The notes below the pieces were generated by a model. That model was not told the origin of the DNA. It saw only the letters and a list, made by a program, of their open reading frames with translations, and searched no databases. From NCBI RefSeq assembly GCF_019091085.1, contig NZ_JAGXJY010000002.1, forward strand, positions 97,683-161,682: a stretch of 64,000 nt of DNA. The letters run 5' to 3'. Below, piece by piece: positions 1 to 9,219 of this stretch. Positions within the stretch are counted from its first letter, which is position 1; every line of letters starts with the position of its first letter. Both the position numbers and the translations under genes were made by a program. This DNA is from Mesorhizobium sp. GbtcB19 (GTDB lineage Bacteria > Pseudomonadota > Alphaproteobacteria > Rhizobiales > Rhizobiaceae).

Positions 1-2
1 CC

Positions 3-290
3 AACCAGCGCGAGCTTGCCGGCATGATCGGCATCCAGGGCGCGACACTGACGCATCACCTCAACGCCATGGAGGCGCAAGGGTTGCTGACGCGCCGCCG
101 CGATCCGGAAAACCGCAGGGTCCACCAGGTGGCGCTGACGGAAGCCGGTGAGGCGCTGTTTGAAAAGCTCCGCCTCGCCGCGGTCGCCTTCGACAAGCGG
201 CTGCGCGTGGGCATCGCCGATAACAGGCTGGCCGAATTCGCCGAGGTGCTTGCATTGCTGAGACGGAATGCCGAACCGCCTCAGTCGTAA
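3..290 (+). CDS. MarR-family transcriptional regulator, 3' part
   Basis: This open frame enters from the left edge, so the N-terminus lies outside the window. The visible part begins in the recognition region of a winged helix (a 'GATLTHHLNAMEAQGLL' stretch), followed by the wing signature R-D-P-E-N-R-R-V-H and the usual 'LTEAGEALFEKL' segment that starts the dimerisation helix in MarR proteins. About 95 residues are visible and the stop is TAA at 288-290. It converges on the polysaccharide deacetylase gene and their 3' ends overlap by about 10 bases. The ligand and targets cannot be told from this fragment. Confidence 0.85.
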   Translation, partial: NQRELAGMIGIQGATLTHHLNAMEAQGLLTRRRDPENRRVHQVALTEAGEALFEKLRLAAVAFDKRLRVGIADNRLAEFAEVLALLRRNAEPPQS

Positions 291-1015
291 CCTGCTATCG
301 CGCCGAAGGCGTAGTGGCGAAGCCTGAGCGCAGCTATCAACGCCGTCAGCTTTGCCTTGCCGTCGAAAGCGTCCTGGAACATCTCGTCATGCATGAGCAG
401 GATCAGCTTGTTCGGCTTGGCGAAATGGCCGTAGCCGAACAGATGGTCGATTTCGCTGACCAGATGGTCGACGCTCTGCACCGGCTTGCCGCTGTCCTCA
501 TGCACCCATTCGTGGTCCCAACCGTAAAGCCAGAAGCCCGATGCCGCGACGAATTCGTAATCCGGATCCTCGCGCCCGGCCTCCGCCAGCCCGAGCGAGT
601 TGTCGTCCTTGGAGTAATTGGGCAACCGGAACACGTCGCGTCCCGGCAGCCGCGCATGCACGGCCGGCTTCAGGCCGAGCACGGTATTGGCTTTCAGCAT
701 ATCGGCGACCACGCCTTCGGTGTCGCCGTAGAAATGCCGGTAGTGGTTGTAGGCGTGGCTGTAGCTGTGGTTGCCGATCGTCACCAGCGGCATCGATTTC
801 GCCCGCTGCAACAGCTCCCGGTTGGTGGCGTTGGCCTCGGCATGCATGCCGACCATGAACAGCGTCGCCGGCACCTGCTCGGCCTGCAGCACGTCGAGGA
901 TATTGCCGGTGCCGTTCAGTGGACCGTCGTCGAAGGTGAGGTAAATGGTGCGGTCGGCGGCCAGGGCCGGCGATGCGGCGAACAGCAGCAGCGGCAGGAC
1001 AAAACGAAGCGTCAT
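281..1015 (-). CDS. Secreted polysaccharide deacetylase (NodB homology, CE4)
   Basis: This is a carbohydrate esterase family 4 protein predicted to remove N- or O-acetyl groups from a polysaccharide outside the cytoplasm. I start it at 1015, where the protein opens with a clear signal peptide (MTLRFVLPLLLFAASPALAA, residues 1-20); an upstream in-frame ATG at 1069 would add 18 polar residues ahead of it. The metal/catalytic motif TFDDGP is at about 27-32 and the second motif N-H-S-Y-S-H, with the two metal histidines, at about 82-87. The mature enzyme of about 224 residues is normal for a single NodB domain. It stands alone, with no nodulation or chitin genes beside it, so peptidoglycan or an exopolysaccharide is as likely a substrate as chitin-like material. 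Confidence 0.88.
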   Translation of the reverse strand: MTLRFVLPLLLFAASPALAADRTIYLTFDDGPLNGTGNILDVLQAEQVPATLFMVGMHAEANATNRELLQRAKSMPLVTIGNHSYSHAYNHYRHFYGDTEGVVADMLKANTVLGLKPAVHARLPGRDVFRLPNYSKDDNSLGLAEAGREDPDYEFVAASGFWLYGWDHEWVHEDSGKPVQSVDHLVSEIDHLFGYGHFAKPNKLILLMHDEMFQDAFDGKAKLTALIAALRLRHYAFGAIAGYD

Positions 1016-1094
1016 TCGCGAGATCCGGTTGCGATCACAAAGGCCGCCATGCAGGCGCGATCGTGTCAAGCTCTCCGGTGAACGGGCAGGTGGA

Positions 1095-1331
1095 TCAGTT
1101 CGAAATGACCTTTTCGAACGCCACCAATTTATCCACCATGGGCTCCACCCCTGTTCTCAGCGGCTGGAACTTGCACCGCACGATGTCACCCTTTACGAAC
1201 TCCCACACAGGATCGTTCGGCGCCTCGTCCAGAATAACATAGAGGTCGTCCGCAAGGTGCCTTGCTTTCGCTGGATACCAGCAATCGACAGCCTCTTCTG
1301 GAAGGTAGACATATATCGTCGTGACCGTCAT
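1095..1331 (-). CDS. Small conserved-looking hypothetical protein
   Basis: A 78-residue protein starting at ATG 1331. It has no signal peptide or membrane segment and is mildly acidic. It reads like a compact alpha/beta fold with alternating hydrophobic strands near the N-terminus (V-T-T-I-Y-V-Y-L) and a 'VKGDIVRCKF' strand, which resembles a small beta-barrel edge. I do not recognise the family. It lies between the deacetylase and the GGDEF/EAL gene, all on the same strand, with gaps of about 50-80 bases, so it may or may not share their transcript. Codon use matches its neighbours, which supports a real gene. Confidence 0.6.
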   Translation of the reverse strand: MTVTTIYVYLPEEAVDCWYPAKARHLADDLYVILDEAPNDPVWEFVKGDIVRCKFQPLRTGVEPMVDKLVAFEKVISN

Positions 1332-1382
1332 GCCCGTCTCTCGGCATAGATCGCTCAGTGGGTGCAGTATCCTGGAATTGCT

Positions 1383-3452
1383 CTAAGCCAAGCTGCCCTG
1401 CAGCACTTTCAACTTCGCCTTCTTGGGGCTGCGCGCGATCAGCCACTCGCGCGCCTTGTCCTGCGGCATCGGGAAGGCGATCGAATAGCCCTGCACCTGG
1501 TCGCAACCGATCGCCATCAGCGAATCGAGCTCAGCCTCGGTTTCGGCGCCCTCGGCGACGATCGAGATGCCGAGCCCCCGCGCAAGCTCGGTGATGGCGC
1601 GCACGATCTTGGTGTTGTCGCCGTTCTCGTTGATGTTCTGGACGAAGCGGCGGTCGATCTTCAGCCGGTCGATCTCGTTCGGATTGACGTGGCTCAGCGA
1701 GGCATAGCCGGTGCCGAAATCGTCGAGCTCGAGATGCACGCCGGCGGCACGGATATGACGGAGCTTGGCGGCGATGCCGGTCTTTTCGTCGTCGAGGATG
1801 ACGGATTCGACGATTTCCAGCGACAGCTTCTGCGGCGTCAGCCCGGCCCGCTCCAGCGTGCCGAACAGGAAGGCGTCAAAATCGGGCTCGCGCAGCTCGG
1901 TGCCCGAGACATTGACGGCGATGCGCCCGAAATCGATGCCGGCGCGATCCCACTCGGCGGCCTCCTCGATGGCTTTGGTAATGACGATGCGGCCGATATC
2001 CGGCATGAAGCCGCATTTCTCGGCGACGGGAATGAACTCGCCGGGCGAGATCATCCCGCGCGTCTCATGCTTCCAGCGCACCAGCGCCTCGATGCCGCTG
2101 ATCTTGCCGCTGGTCAGCGATACCTGCGGCTGGAAATAGACCTCGAAGCTCTTGTTGGCGATCGCCGTGCGGATGTCCTGTTCGAGCTGCTTGCGATAGT
2201 CGAGCTCGCGCCGCAGCTCCTCCGAGAAGAAGGAGAAGTTGCCGCCGCCGAGCTTCTTGGCCGAATAGAGCGCGAGGTCGGCATGGACGAGCAGGTCCTG
2301 CGCATTGTCGGCGTCCACCGGATAGACCGCGATGCCGGCGCTGGCTCCCGGCATGATCGTCGTGCCCTGGAAGGTGATCGGCTCGTTGATCTCGCCAATG
2401 ATGCGCTTTGCCAGTGCATGGATATCCTCGGTCGAGCCCGCGCCATTGAGGATCATGACGAACTCGTCGCCGCCAAGCCGCGCGCAAAGATCCGACGCCC
2501 TGCAGGAATCGCGCATGCGCTGCGCCGTCACCACCAGCACATAGTCGCCGGCGGCATGGCCGAGCGTATCGTTGATCTGCTTGAAGCGGTCGAGATCGAA
2601 CTGGATCACCGCCAGACGCTCGCGGCGGCGGTGCGCCCCCTTGATCAGCGTGTCGAAATGGTCGGTGAGGAAGGTGCGGTTATGCAGGCCGGTCAGGCCG
2701 TCATGGACGGCGATGAAGGCCATCGAGTTGCGTGCGTCGACCAGTTCGCGTGTCTTGCGCAGGATGGCGTTGGACATCGGCCGGAAGATGAACAGCGCGA
2801 CCAGCACGATGACGCCGAGAGTGGCGAAGAACAGCGTGCGGTGCAGGTCGAGGATGCTGCTGGATTTTTCGTCGGCGAAGGCGCTGATGCGCTGGCCGAG
2901 CGCCGCATAGCCGGACATGGTCGCATTGGCGACGGAGGCATCGAGGCCGACGCGCTCGCCGCCGCCCTTGTAACCGTCGCTCTGCATGCCGAGCTGCGAT
3001 TCGAAGGACGAGACCAGCCTGTCGCCATTGGCGACGAGGCCGACCGAGAAGTAATCGAGGTGGAACGGCTTGCTGAACAGCACATATTCGATCGACTTCG
3101 GATCGTTGCGCGCCGGCGACAGCGGATCGGCGCCGGTTTCCTTGAGCAGCCGGTCGTAGCTGGTCTCGAACTCGCCCGTCGCCTGCTTGAGCGCGGTCAC
3201 CAATGCCGGCTGCTTGTCACGCGCGGCGGCGCCGGTGGCGCTGGCCAGGAAGACGATGCGCTGCGACAGCGCCTTCTGCGTCGAGACGATGTCGAGCAGC
3301 GTATCGTTATGCTGCTGCTGCGCCATCAGCTGCTGCAAGAGGACGAAGGAGGCCACCACCATGGCGGCAATGATCGTCAGCGCCAGCCAGTAGCCGGTCT
3401 TGATGAGCAGGATCAGCTTGCGTGAAACGCTATGCACTGGCTGCTGCGACAT
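1383..3452 (-). CDS. Membrane-anchored GGDEF/EAL cyclic-di-GMP protein
   Basis: A 689-residue signalling protein for cyclic di-GMP turnover. A transmembrane helix lies near residues 14-40, then a periplasmic sensor region of about 160 residues, a second helix near 205-225, a GGDEF domain with intact G-G-D-E-F at 327-331, and an EAL domain with E-A-L at 455-457. The EAL domain keeps the downstream D-D-F-G-T-G-Y loop that binds metal. Both active-site signatures look intact, so it could make and degrade the messenger; in most such fusions one activity dominates, and which cannot be read here. The periplasmic part matches no sensor I can name. It is divergent from kbl across about 300 bases. Confidence 0.93.
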   Translation of the reverse strand: MSQQPVHSVSRKLILLIKTGYWLALTIIAAMVVASFVLLQQLMAQQQHNDTLLDIVSTQKALSQRIVFLASATGAAARDKQPALVTALKQATGEFETSYDRLLKETGADPLSPARNDPKSIEYVLFSKPFHLDYFSVGLVANGDRLVSSFESQLGMQSDGYKGGGERVGLDASVANATMSGYAALGQRISAFADEKSSSILDLHRTLFFATLGVIVLVALFIFRPMSNAILRKTRELVDARNSMAFIAVHDGLTGLHNRTFLTDHFDTLIKGAHRRRERLAVIQFDLDRFKQINDTLGHAAGDYVLVVTAQRMRDSCRASDLCARLGGDEFVMILNGAGSTEDIHALAKRIIGEINEPITFQGTTIMPGASAGIAVYPVDADNAQDLLVHADLALYSAKKLGGGNFSFFSEELRRELDYRKQLEQDIRTAIANKSFEVYFQPQVSLTSGKISGIEALVRWKHETRGMISPGEFIPVAEKCGFMPDIGRIVITKAIEEAAEWDRAGIDFGRIAVNVSGTELREPDFDAFLFGTLERAGLTPQKLSLEIVESVILDDEKTGIAAKLRHIRAAGVHLELDDFGTGYASLSHVNPNEIDRLKIDRRFVQNINENGDNTKIVRAITELARGLGISIVAEGAETEAELDSLMAIGCDQVQGYSIAFPMPQDKAREWLIARSPKKAKLKVLQGSLA

Positions 3453-3752
3453 AACTTGAGTGACCCCTCCGGTCGACGGATTCCTGCCAAGGTTCGTGGC
3501 GGGAAAACGCTTGCCTTGAAAGGGTTAACAGGTCGGCAAGGCAGGCCGGCGGCGATCGCGACGGCGCGACAAAGCTCGCAAAATGGTTATCACGTCCTTT
3601 CCCGCATACCCGATTTTTGCGCGCATCGCGGCCGCGCCGCTGCGAAACATCGCTACCGGGCTTTCGCGACGCCACCGAAGCGGTCGCTTTTGCGATGGAT
3701 TTTTCCCGGCTCCGGCGCGACAGTCCGGCCTCGAACCGAACAGGGCCGGATC
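3453..3752. other. Intergenic region between the GGDEF/EAL gene and kbl
   Basis: This 300-base spacer separates two divergent genes and must hold both promoters. An open frame reads through it into kbl, but that part is arginine-rich, unlike any Kbl N-terminus, and looks like GC-driven readthrough. I see no convincing -35/-10 pair, palindrome or terminator in it. Confidence 0.5.
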
Positions 3753-4940
3753 ATGAGCAAAGCATTCCTTTCCCATATCGACAGCGAACTGCAGGGCCTG
3801 AAATCGGCCGGGCTCTATAAGTCAGAGCGGGTGATTTCCTCGATGCAGTCCGCCGAGATCGAGGTCGGCGGCGAAAAGGTGCTGAATTTCTGCGCCAACA
3901 ACTATCTCGGCCTCGCCGACAGCCCGGACCTGCGCGACGCGGCCAAGCATGCGCTCGACCGCTACGGCTACGGCATGGCCTCGGTGCGCTTCATCTGCGG
4001 CACGCAGGAAGAGCACAAGGAGCTCGAGGCGACGATCTCCTCCTTCCTCGGCATGGACGACACTATCCTCTATTCCTCGTGCTTCGACGCCAATGGCGGC
4101 CTGTTCGAGACGCTGCTCGGCGAGGAGGACGCCATCATCTCCGATGCCTTGAACCACGCCTCGATCATCGACGGGGTCAGGTTGTCGAAGGCGAAACGCT
4201 TCCGCTACGCCAACAACGACATGGCCGATCTCGAAGCCCGCCTGAAGGAGGCGAAGGACTGCCGCTTCCGGCTGATCGCCACCGACGGCGTTTTCTCGAT
4301 GGATGGCATCATCGCCAATCTGCAGGGCGTCTGCGATCTGGCCGAAAAATACGATGCGATGGTCATGGTCGACGACAGCCATGCGGTCGGCTTCGTCGGC
4401 AGACAAGGCCGCGGCTCTGCCGAGCATTGCGGCGTCGAGGGCAGGGTGGACATCATCACCGGGACGCTCGGCAAGGCGCTGGGCGGCGCCTCCGGCGGCT
4501 ACACGTCGGGCAAGAGAGAGGTCGTCGACTGGCTGCGCCAGCGCTCGCGGCCCTATCTCTTCTCCAACACGCTGATGCCGGCGATCGCCGGCGCCTCGAT
4601 CAAGGTGTTCGACCTGATCCGCCATGGCGACGCGCTGCGCCAGCGCCTATATGCCAACGCGGAAAGATTCAGGTCTGAGATGGGTAAGCTGGGCTTCACG
4701 CTGGCCGGCGCGGATCACCCGATCATCCCGGTAATGCTGGGCGATGCGGCACTGGCGCAGGAGATGGCGGCGCGCATGCTGAAGCGCGGCATCTATGTCA
4801 TCGGCTTTTCCTTCCCGGTGGTGCCGAAAGGCCAGGCCCGCATTCGCACGCAGATGTCTGCGGCGCATTCGAGCGCCAATATCGACCGCGCGGTTGAGGC
4901 GTTTGGCGAGGTCGGGAAGGAATTGGGGGTGATCAAGTGA
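3753..4940 (+). CDS. kbl: Glycine C-acetyltransferase (2-amino-3-ketobutyrate CoA ligase)
   Basis: A PLP-dependent enzyme of the alpha-oxoamine synthase family. With CoA it cleaves 2-amino-3-ketobutyrate to glycine and acetyl-CoA, the second step of threonine breakdown. The 395-residue length fits the family (about 398 in E. coli). The start at 3753 ([13 protein letters not shown]) is the family start; the longer open frame upstream is not coding. The PLP lysine is in [10 protein letters not shown] at about residue 241, and the 'VDDSHAVGF' cofactor-binding Asp is present. It is the first gene of a kbl-small ORF-tdh unit and its stop overlaps the next start (GTGA). Confidence 0.96.
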   Translation: MSKAFLSHIDSELQGLKSAGLYKSERVISSMQSAEIEVGGEKVLNFCANNYLGLADSPDLRDAAKHALDRYGYGMASVRFICGTQEEHKELEATISSFLGMDDTILYSSCFDANGGLFETLLGEEDAIISDALNHASIIDGVRLSKAKRFRYANNDMADLEARLKEAKDCRFRLIATDGVFSMDGIIANLQGVCDLAEKYDAMVMVDDSHAVGFVGRQGRGSAEHCGVEGRVDIITGTLGKALGGASGGYTSGKREVVDWLRQRSRPYLFSNTLMPAIAGASIKVFDLIRHGDALRQRLYANAERFRSEMGKLGFTLAGADHPIIPVMLGDAALAQEMAARMLKRGIYVIGFSFPVVPKGQARIRTQMSAAHSSANIDRAVEAFGEVGKELGVIK

Positions 4941-5149
4941 ACAAAGATCCCCACGTTCAATGCTGGTTTTGCGGCAAGGGCATCGAAAAGGAAGATAAGA
5001 ACGCCGTCGAGGTATCGATTCAGAATCTTTGGTCCGACGAGGATGATCCGCCTAAGCAGTATTTCTGGCTGCACTCCGTTTGCGCCCTAGAAAAATTGCA
5101 GGGCAAAGGGCCAAAATTTGAACTGGATGTATTCACCGACAGCAGGTGA
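4937..5149 (+). CDS. Small CxxC protein embedded between kbl and tdh
   Basis: A 70-residue cytosolic protein starting at GTG 4937, which overlaps the kbl stop in a GTGA arrangement typical of translational coupling. The N-terminus holds a C-W-F-C-G-K-G knuckle, and a second possible ligand group H-S-V-C lies about 40 residues later, so a single small zinc site is plausible. The rest is polar and acidic. I do not recognise a named family. Its position suggests it is translated with the threonine-catabolic enzymes, but nothing in the sequence shows that it takes part in the pathway. Confidence 0.65.
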   Translation: MNKDPHVQCWFCGKGIEKEDKNAVEVSIQNLWSDEDDPPKQYFWLHSVCALEKLQGKGPKFELDVFTDSR

Positions 5150-5197
5150 TCGTCCGCATTGACCTCAGAAAATGCCTGATTGGGTCGAGGATCGAGA

Positions 5198-6232
5198 ATG
5201 TCGAACATGATGAAGGCGCTGGTGAAGGCCAAGGCCGAGCCGGGCATCTGGATGGAAGAGGTGCCGGTGCCGGAGATCGGCCCCAACGACGTGATGATCA
5301 AGGTCAAGAAGACCGCGATCTGCGGCACCGACGTCCACATCTACAATTGGGACCAGTGGGCGCAGAAGACGGTGCCTGTGCCAATGGTGACGGGCCATGA
5401 ATTCGTCGGCACGGTCGCCGATTTCGGCGCCGCAGTCACCGAATACAAGGTCGGCCAGCGCGTCTCGGGCGAGGGCCACATCGTCTGCGGCCATTGCCGC
5501 AACTGCCGCGCAGGGCGAGGCCATCTTTGCCGCAACACGCTCGGCGTCGGCGTCAACCGCCCCGGCGCCTTTGGCGAATACATGGTCATCCCGCAGCACA
5601 ATGTCGTGCCGATCCCCGACGATGTGCCGGACGAGATCGCGGCGATCTTCGATCCGCTGGGCAACGCGGTCCACACCGCCTTGTCCTTCGATCTCGTGGG
5701 CGAGGACGTGCTGGTCACCGGCGCTGGCCCGATCGGCATCATGGGCGCGCTGGTGGCGCAATGCGTCGGCGCGCGAAAAGTCGTGATTACCGACATCAAT
5801 CCGGTTCGCCTCGATCTGGCGCGCAAGCTCGGCGTGCAGCATGTTGTCGACGCCTCGAAGGAGAAACTGCGCGACGTGATGCCCTCGATCGGCATGACCG
5901 AAGGCTTTGACGTCGGCCTGGAAATGTCGGGCGCAGCGCCCGCCTTCCGCGACATGATCGACACCATGAACAATGGCGGCAAGATCGCCATCCTCGGCAT
6001 CGCGCCCACCGGCTTCGAGATCGACTGGAACAAGGTCATCTTCAAGATGCTGCACCTGAAGGGCATCTACGGCCGCGAGATGTTCGAGACCTGGTACAAG
6101 ATGATTGCGCTGGTGCAGGGGCCACTCGATGTGTCGGGGCTGATCACGCATCGCATTGGGATCGACGATTTCCAGGTTGGCTTCGATGCGATGCGCAGCG
6201 GCAGTTCGGGCAAGGTGGTGATGGATTGGTAG
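5198..6232 (+). CDS. tdh: L-threonine 3-dehydrogenase
   Basis: A zinc-dependent medium-chain dehydrogenase that oxidises L-threonine to 2-amino-3-ketobutyrate with NAD+, feeding Kbl. The protein (344 residues) has the catalytic zinc cysteine in T-A-I-C-G-T-D-V-H, the 'GHEFVG' signature, the structural zinc cysteines in C-G-H-C-R-N-C followed by C after the R-G-H-L segment, and the Rossmann motif [10 protein letters not shown] use ATG 5198, which follows a CGAGGA ribosome-binding site by a normal spacing; a TTG six codons upstream is less likely. It is the last gene of the threonine operon and is followed by a long palindromic repeat. Confidence 0.96.
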   Translation: MSNMMKALVKAKAEPGIWMEEVPVPEIGPNDVMIKVKKTAICGTDVHIYNWDQWAQKTVPVPMVTGHEFVGTVADFGAAVTEYKVGQRVSGEGHIVCGHCRNCRAGRGHLCRNTLGVGVNRPGAFGEYMVIPQHNVVPIPDDVPDEIAAIFDPLGNAVHTALSFDLVGEDVLVTGAGPIGIMGALVAQCVGARKVVITDINPVRLDLARKLGVQHVVDASKEKLRDVMPSIGMTEGFDVGLEMSGAAPAFRDMIDTMNNGGKIAILGIAPTGFEIDWNKVIFKMLHLKGIYGREMFETWYKMIALVQGPLDVSGLITHRIGIDDFQVGFDAMRSGSSGKVVMDW

Positions 6233-6256
6233 GGGCCTAAAGAGACGTAGAGTTCC

Positions 6257-6423
6257 TTCGCCCCCCTCTCTGTCCTGCCGGACATCTCCCCCTCAAGGGG
6301 GGAGATCGGCCGTCACGCCGGCTTTCGCCAATCGCAGACGCTGCAAGACGAGCGCCGTCGCCAAAGCTGCCGATCTCCCCCCAAGAGGGGGAGATGTCCG
6401 GCAGGACAGAGAGGGGGGCCTCG
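6257..6423. repeat. Inverted pair of family-B intergenic repeats
   Basis: Two copies of a roughly 50-base element face each other. The left arm reads CCCCCTCTCTGTCCTGCCGG, then an internal hairpin of C-runs and G-runs (ATCTCCCCCTCAAGGGGG). The right arm (6369-6419) is its reverse complement. Each copy can fold on itself and the two can pair into a long stem. The same element recurs at 57701-57892 and 61295-61471. It lies between the 3' ends of convergent tdh and marR, where it could also stop transcription. Confidence 0.85.
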
Positions 6424-6433
6424 CGCCAGCCTG

Positions 6434-6883
6434 TCATCTCTTTTCTTCTAATGCCTCCTCCAGCGCCGCCACTCCCCTAGCAACCGCCCCGCGTTCCTCC
6501 GCGCTCGTCCTCGCCAGCAGCTCCCTCTCAAACGCTTTCGCCAGCGGCACCATCTCACGATAGGCGGCAAGCCCCGTCTTGGTCAGCGCCAAATGCTCCA
6601 CCCGCCGATCGTTCTCGTCCGGCGTGCGCGTAAGCCAGCGCCGACGTTCCAATTCCGCCACCGCGCGCGACACCTTGGTCTTGTGCATGGCCGATTGCTC
6701 GCCGAGCTCCGTCGCCGTCATCGTGCCGCGCTGTCCGAGGCCTGACAGCGTGCGCCATTCCGGCCGCGTGAGGCCGTGGCGCTCCTTGTAGATCTTCGAG
6801 AATTCGCGGCTGATGGCGTCGGCCAGCCGGTAGAGCCGGTAGGGCAGGAAGCTTTCCAGTTCCAGGATGTCGGGTTCCATCAT
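6434..6883 (-). CDS. MarR-family regulator, probably of homogentisate catabolism
   Basis: A 149-residue winged-helix regulator of normal MarR size. It has a 'LTRPEWRTLSGLGQ' N-terminal helix, the T-A-T-E-L-G-E-Q recognition lead-in, 'KTKVSRAVAELERR', and a wing with D-E-N-D-R-R-V-E. It is divergent from hmgA across a short spacer, the usual position for a local repressor that responds to a pathway intermediate such as homogentisate or a related aromatic; the ligand is my inference. The preceding codon is also ATG (MM at the start), so the true start may be 6880. Confidence 0.85.
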   Translation of the reverse strand: MMEPDILELESFLPYRLYRLADAISREFSKIYKERHGLTRPEWRTLSGLGQRGTMTATELGEQSAMHKTKVSRAVAELERRRWLTRTPDENDRRVEHLALTKTGLAAYREMVPLAKAFERELLARTSAEERGAVARGVAALEEALEEKR

Positions 6884-6926
6884 GAGCCCTCGATATAGCG
6901 TGGCCGTTGATTGTTACATTTTCGAT

Positions 6927-6942
6927 GGTTACAAATGAAACC
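6927..6942. promoter_or_regulatory. Candidate MarR operator between marR and hmgA
   Basis: An imperfect palindrome GGTTACAAATGAAACC lies in the short divergent spacer, with a related TTGTTACATT upstream giving a GTTACA repeat. MarR dimers usually bind 16-20 base imperfect palindromes like this. The match is by shape and position only. Confidence 0.4.
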
Positions 6943-7009
6943 AGTTTGGTCAACATCACCGATGGCCTCACGCAAGTGAGGCCGGCAGACTAGGGTTAGG
7001 GAGGATCGG

Positions 7010-8323
7010 ATGGGCTTTTCCTATATGCCGGGCTTCGGCAACGACTTTGAAACCGAGACGCTGCCCGGCTCGCTGCCACAGGGCCGCAACTCGCCGCAGC
7101 GGCCGGCCTACGGACTCTATGCCGAGCAGTTGTCCGGCTCGCCCTTCACCGCGCCGCGGGGCACCAATGAGCGCTCCTGGCTCTACCGCATCCGGCCGAG
7201 CGTGAAACACACCGGCCGATTCAAGGGGGCGAGCTATCCCTTGTGGAAGACCGGACCCAGCATCGGCGACCACGAGCTGGCGCTTGGCCAATACCGTTGG
7301 AACCCGACGCCGATGCCGAGCGAGCCGACCGATTTCATCTCCGGCATGCGAACCTTCACCACGGCCGGCGACGCGGTCGGCCAGTCCGGCATGGCCGCGC
7401 ATGTCTATGTCGCCAACCGTTCGATGACCGACGATCATTTCTTCAACGCCGATGGCGAGTTGCTGGTGGTGCCGCAGGTAGGCGCGCTGCGCTTCGTCAC
7501 CGAGATGGGCGTCATCGAGCTTCGCCCCGGCGAGATTGCGGTGCTGCCGCGCGGCCTCGTCTTCAAGGTCGAGCTCGCCGACAAGGAGGCGCGCGGCTAT
7601 GTCTGCGAGAACTATGGCGCCAAATTCACAATGCCCGACCGCGGGCCGATCGGCGCCAACTGCCTGGCCAATCCGCGCGACTTCAAGACGCCCTGCGCCT
7701 GGTTCGAGGAGAAGGAGACGCCGTGCCGGCTGATCGTCAAATGGTGTGGCACTTTCCACGTCACCGAGCTCGGCCATTCGCCGCTCGACGTCGTCGCCTG
7801 GCACGGCAATTACGCGCCCTATAAATATGATCTGGCGACGTTTTCGCCGGTCGGCGCCATCCTGTTCGACCATCCCGACCCGTCGATCTTCACCGTGCTG
7901 ACGGCGCCGAGCGGCGAGGAGGGCACCGCCAATGTCGACTTCGTCATCTTCCCGCCGCGCTGGCTGGTGGCGGAAAACACCTTCCGTCCGCCCTGGTACC
8001 ATCGCAACATCATGAGCGAGTTCATGGGCCTGATCCACGGCCAGTACGACGCCAAGGAGGAGGGGTTCGTGCCTGGCGGCATCAGTTTGCACAACCAGAT
8101 GCTGGCGCACGGGCCCGACGCTTCCGGCTTCGAGAAGGCGACACGGGCCGAGCTGAAGCCGGTCAAGCTCGACAACACCATGGCCTTCATGTTCGAGACG
8201 CGCTTCCCGCAGATGCTGACGCGCTATGCCGCCGAGCTCGGCACCTTGCAGGAGAACTACATCGACTGCTGGGCCGACCTGAAGAAGCGTTTTAATGGCA
8301 CGCCGGAAGGCGATTGGTCTTGA
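7010..8323 (+). CDS. hmgA: Homogentisate 1,2-dioxygenase
   Basis: A mononuclear iron enzyme that opens the ring of homogentisate to maleylacetoacetate in tyrosine and phenylalanine catabolism. The 437-residue protein begins with the family signature M-P-G-F-G-N and carries the iron ligands His331 and Glu337 (Y-H-R-N-I-M-S-E-F) and His367 (Q-M-L-A-H-G), with the same 6- and 30-residue spacings as the human enzyme. An AGGGAGGA-like ribosome-binding site precedes ATG 7010. It heads the unit hmgA-MBL hydrolase-fahA-dinB, in which every stop overlaps or abuts the next start. Confidence 0.97.
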   Translation: MGFSYMPGFGNDFETETLPGSLPQGRNSPQRPAYGLYAEQLSGSPFTAPRGTNERSWLYRIRPSVKHTGRFKGASYPLWKTGPSIGDHELALGQYRWNPTPMPSEPTDFISGMRTFTTAGDAVGQSGMAAHVYVANRSMTDDHFFNADGELLVVPQVGALRFVTEMGVIELRPGEIAVLPRGLVFKVELADKEARGYVCENYGAKFTMPDRGPIGANCLANPRDFKTPCAWFEEKETPCRLIVKWCGTFHVTELGHSPLDVVAWHGNYAPYKYDLATFSPVGAILFDHPDPSIFTVLTAPSGEEGTANVDFVIFPPRWLVAENTFRPPWYHRNIMSEFMGLIHGQYDAKEEGFVPGGISLHNQMLAHGPDASGFEKATRAELKPVKLDNTMAFMFETRFPQMLTRYAAELGTLQENYIDCWADLKKRFNGTPEGDWS

Positions 8324-9219
8324 GCGCCGACAAAGTGGATCGGCTCGTGCTGCTCGGCTCTAAGGGCGGTCCGGCCTTGCGGCCGGGCGGGCCATGGCCG
8401 AGTTCTTCGCTGCTGGAGTTCGGCGGACGAACCATCGTCGTCGATTGCGGACTGGGCGTCACCCGCGGCCTGGTCGATGCCGGCATCAGCCTGAAGACGC
8501 TTGACCTGATCTTCATCACACATCTCCATTCGGACCATGTTCTGGAACTCGGGCCGCTGATCCATACCGCCTGGACCGCGGGCCTGCCGACGCCGGTGAC
8601 GGTCTACGGACCGCCAGGCACCCACGACCACTGGCGGCATTTCTGCCGGGCGATGGATTTCGACATCGAGATACGCATCGTTGACGAAGGGCGGCCGGAT
8701 ATCCGTAAGCTGGTTTCGGTCGAGGAATTCGGCGAAGGATTGGCCCTGCACTCGCGTGGGCTGACGGTGGCGGCGCTGCGCGTCGACCATCCGCCGGTGA
8801 CCGACTGTTTCGCGCTGCGCTTCGAGCATGGCGGCAGGAGCGTGGTGTTTTCCGCCGACACGGCGTTCTTTCCGCTGTTGGCCGACTTTGCCAAAGGTGC
8901 TGATATCCTCGTCCACGAGGCCATGCTGGAGGAAGGCGTCGAACGGCTGGTCGCCAGGACCGGCAACGGCGCACGGTTGAAAGAGCATCTCTTCGCTAGC
9001 CACAGCTTCGCGGAGGAGGCAGGCTGCATCGCCAGCAATGCCGGGGTAAAAAGGTTGGTGCTCAATCACCTCATTCCGGCCGACGATCCGGCGATCGGCG
9101 AAGCCGACTGGATCGACGCCGTCAGGAAATCGTGGACCGGTGACTTGACGATTGCCCGCGACGGCCTTGTTGTGGGGCTAAGCAGTAAAAAGGCTGCTGG
9201 AGGAGAGGAAACCGCATGA
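8320..9219 (+). CDS. MBL-fold metallohydrolase in the homogentisate operon
   Basis: A metallo-beta-lactamase-fold hydrolase of about 299 residues, close to the RNase Z/arylsulfatase-like branch. The zinc motif T-H-L-H-S-D-H is at about residues 67-73, followed by the G-S-L-T-type region and later ligand residues in F-S-A-D-T-A-F and 'SHSFAEEAG'. I choose TTG 8320, which overlaps the hmgA stop (TTGA) and has a GAAGG site nine bases upstream; TTG 8314 is also possible. It has no signal peptide. Its substrate is unknown. Its place between hmgA and fahA suggests a side reaction of homogentisate or phenylacetate breakdown, such as lactone or thioester hydrolysis, but that is inference. Confidence 0.85.
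   Translation: MSADKVDRLVLLGSKGGPALRPGGPWPSSSLLEFGGRTIVVDCGLGVTRGLVDAGISLKTLDLIFITHLHSDHVLELGPLIHTAWTAGLPTPVTVYGPPGTHDHWRHFCRAMDFDIEIRIVDEGRPDIRKLVSVEEFGEGLALHSRGLTVAALRVDHPPVTDCFALRFEHGGRSVVFSADTAFFPLLADFAKGADILVHEAMLEEGVERLVARTGNGARLKEHLFASHSFAEEAGCIASNAGVKRLVLNHLIPADDPAIGEADWIDAVRKSWTGDLTIARDGLVVGLSSKKAAGGEETA

Noticed and set aside
281-1015. Polysaccharide deacetylase as NodB of a symbiosis locus
   Set aside because: It has a signal peptide, which NodB lacks, and no nodA, nodC or nod box is nearby.
1362-3425. A 687-residue frame antisense to the GGDEF/EAL gene
   Set aside because: The composition is typical of a reverse-complement shadow, and the opposite strand carries intact GGDEF and EAL motifs.
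3432-3752. A 107-residue N-terminal extension of Kbl
   Set aside because: The extension is Arg-rich with no similarity to the family; Kbl proteins begin at the ATG at 3753.
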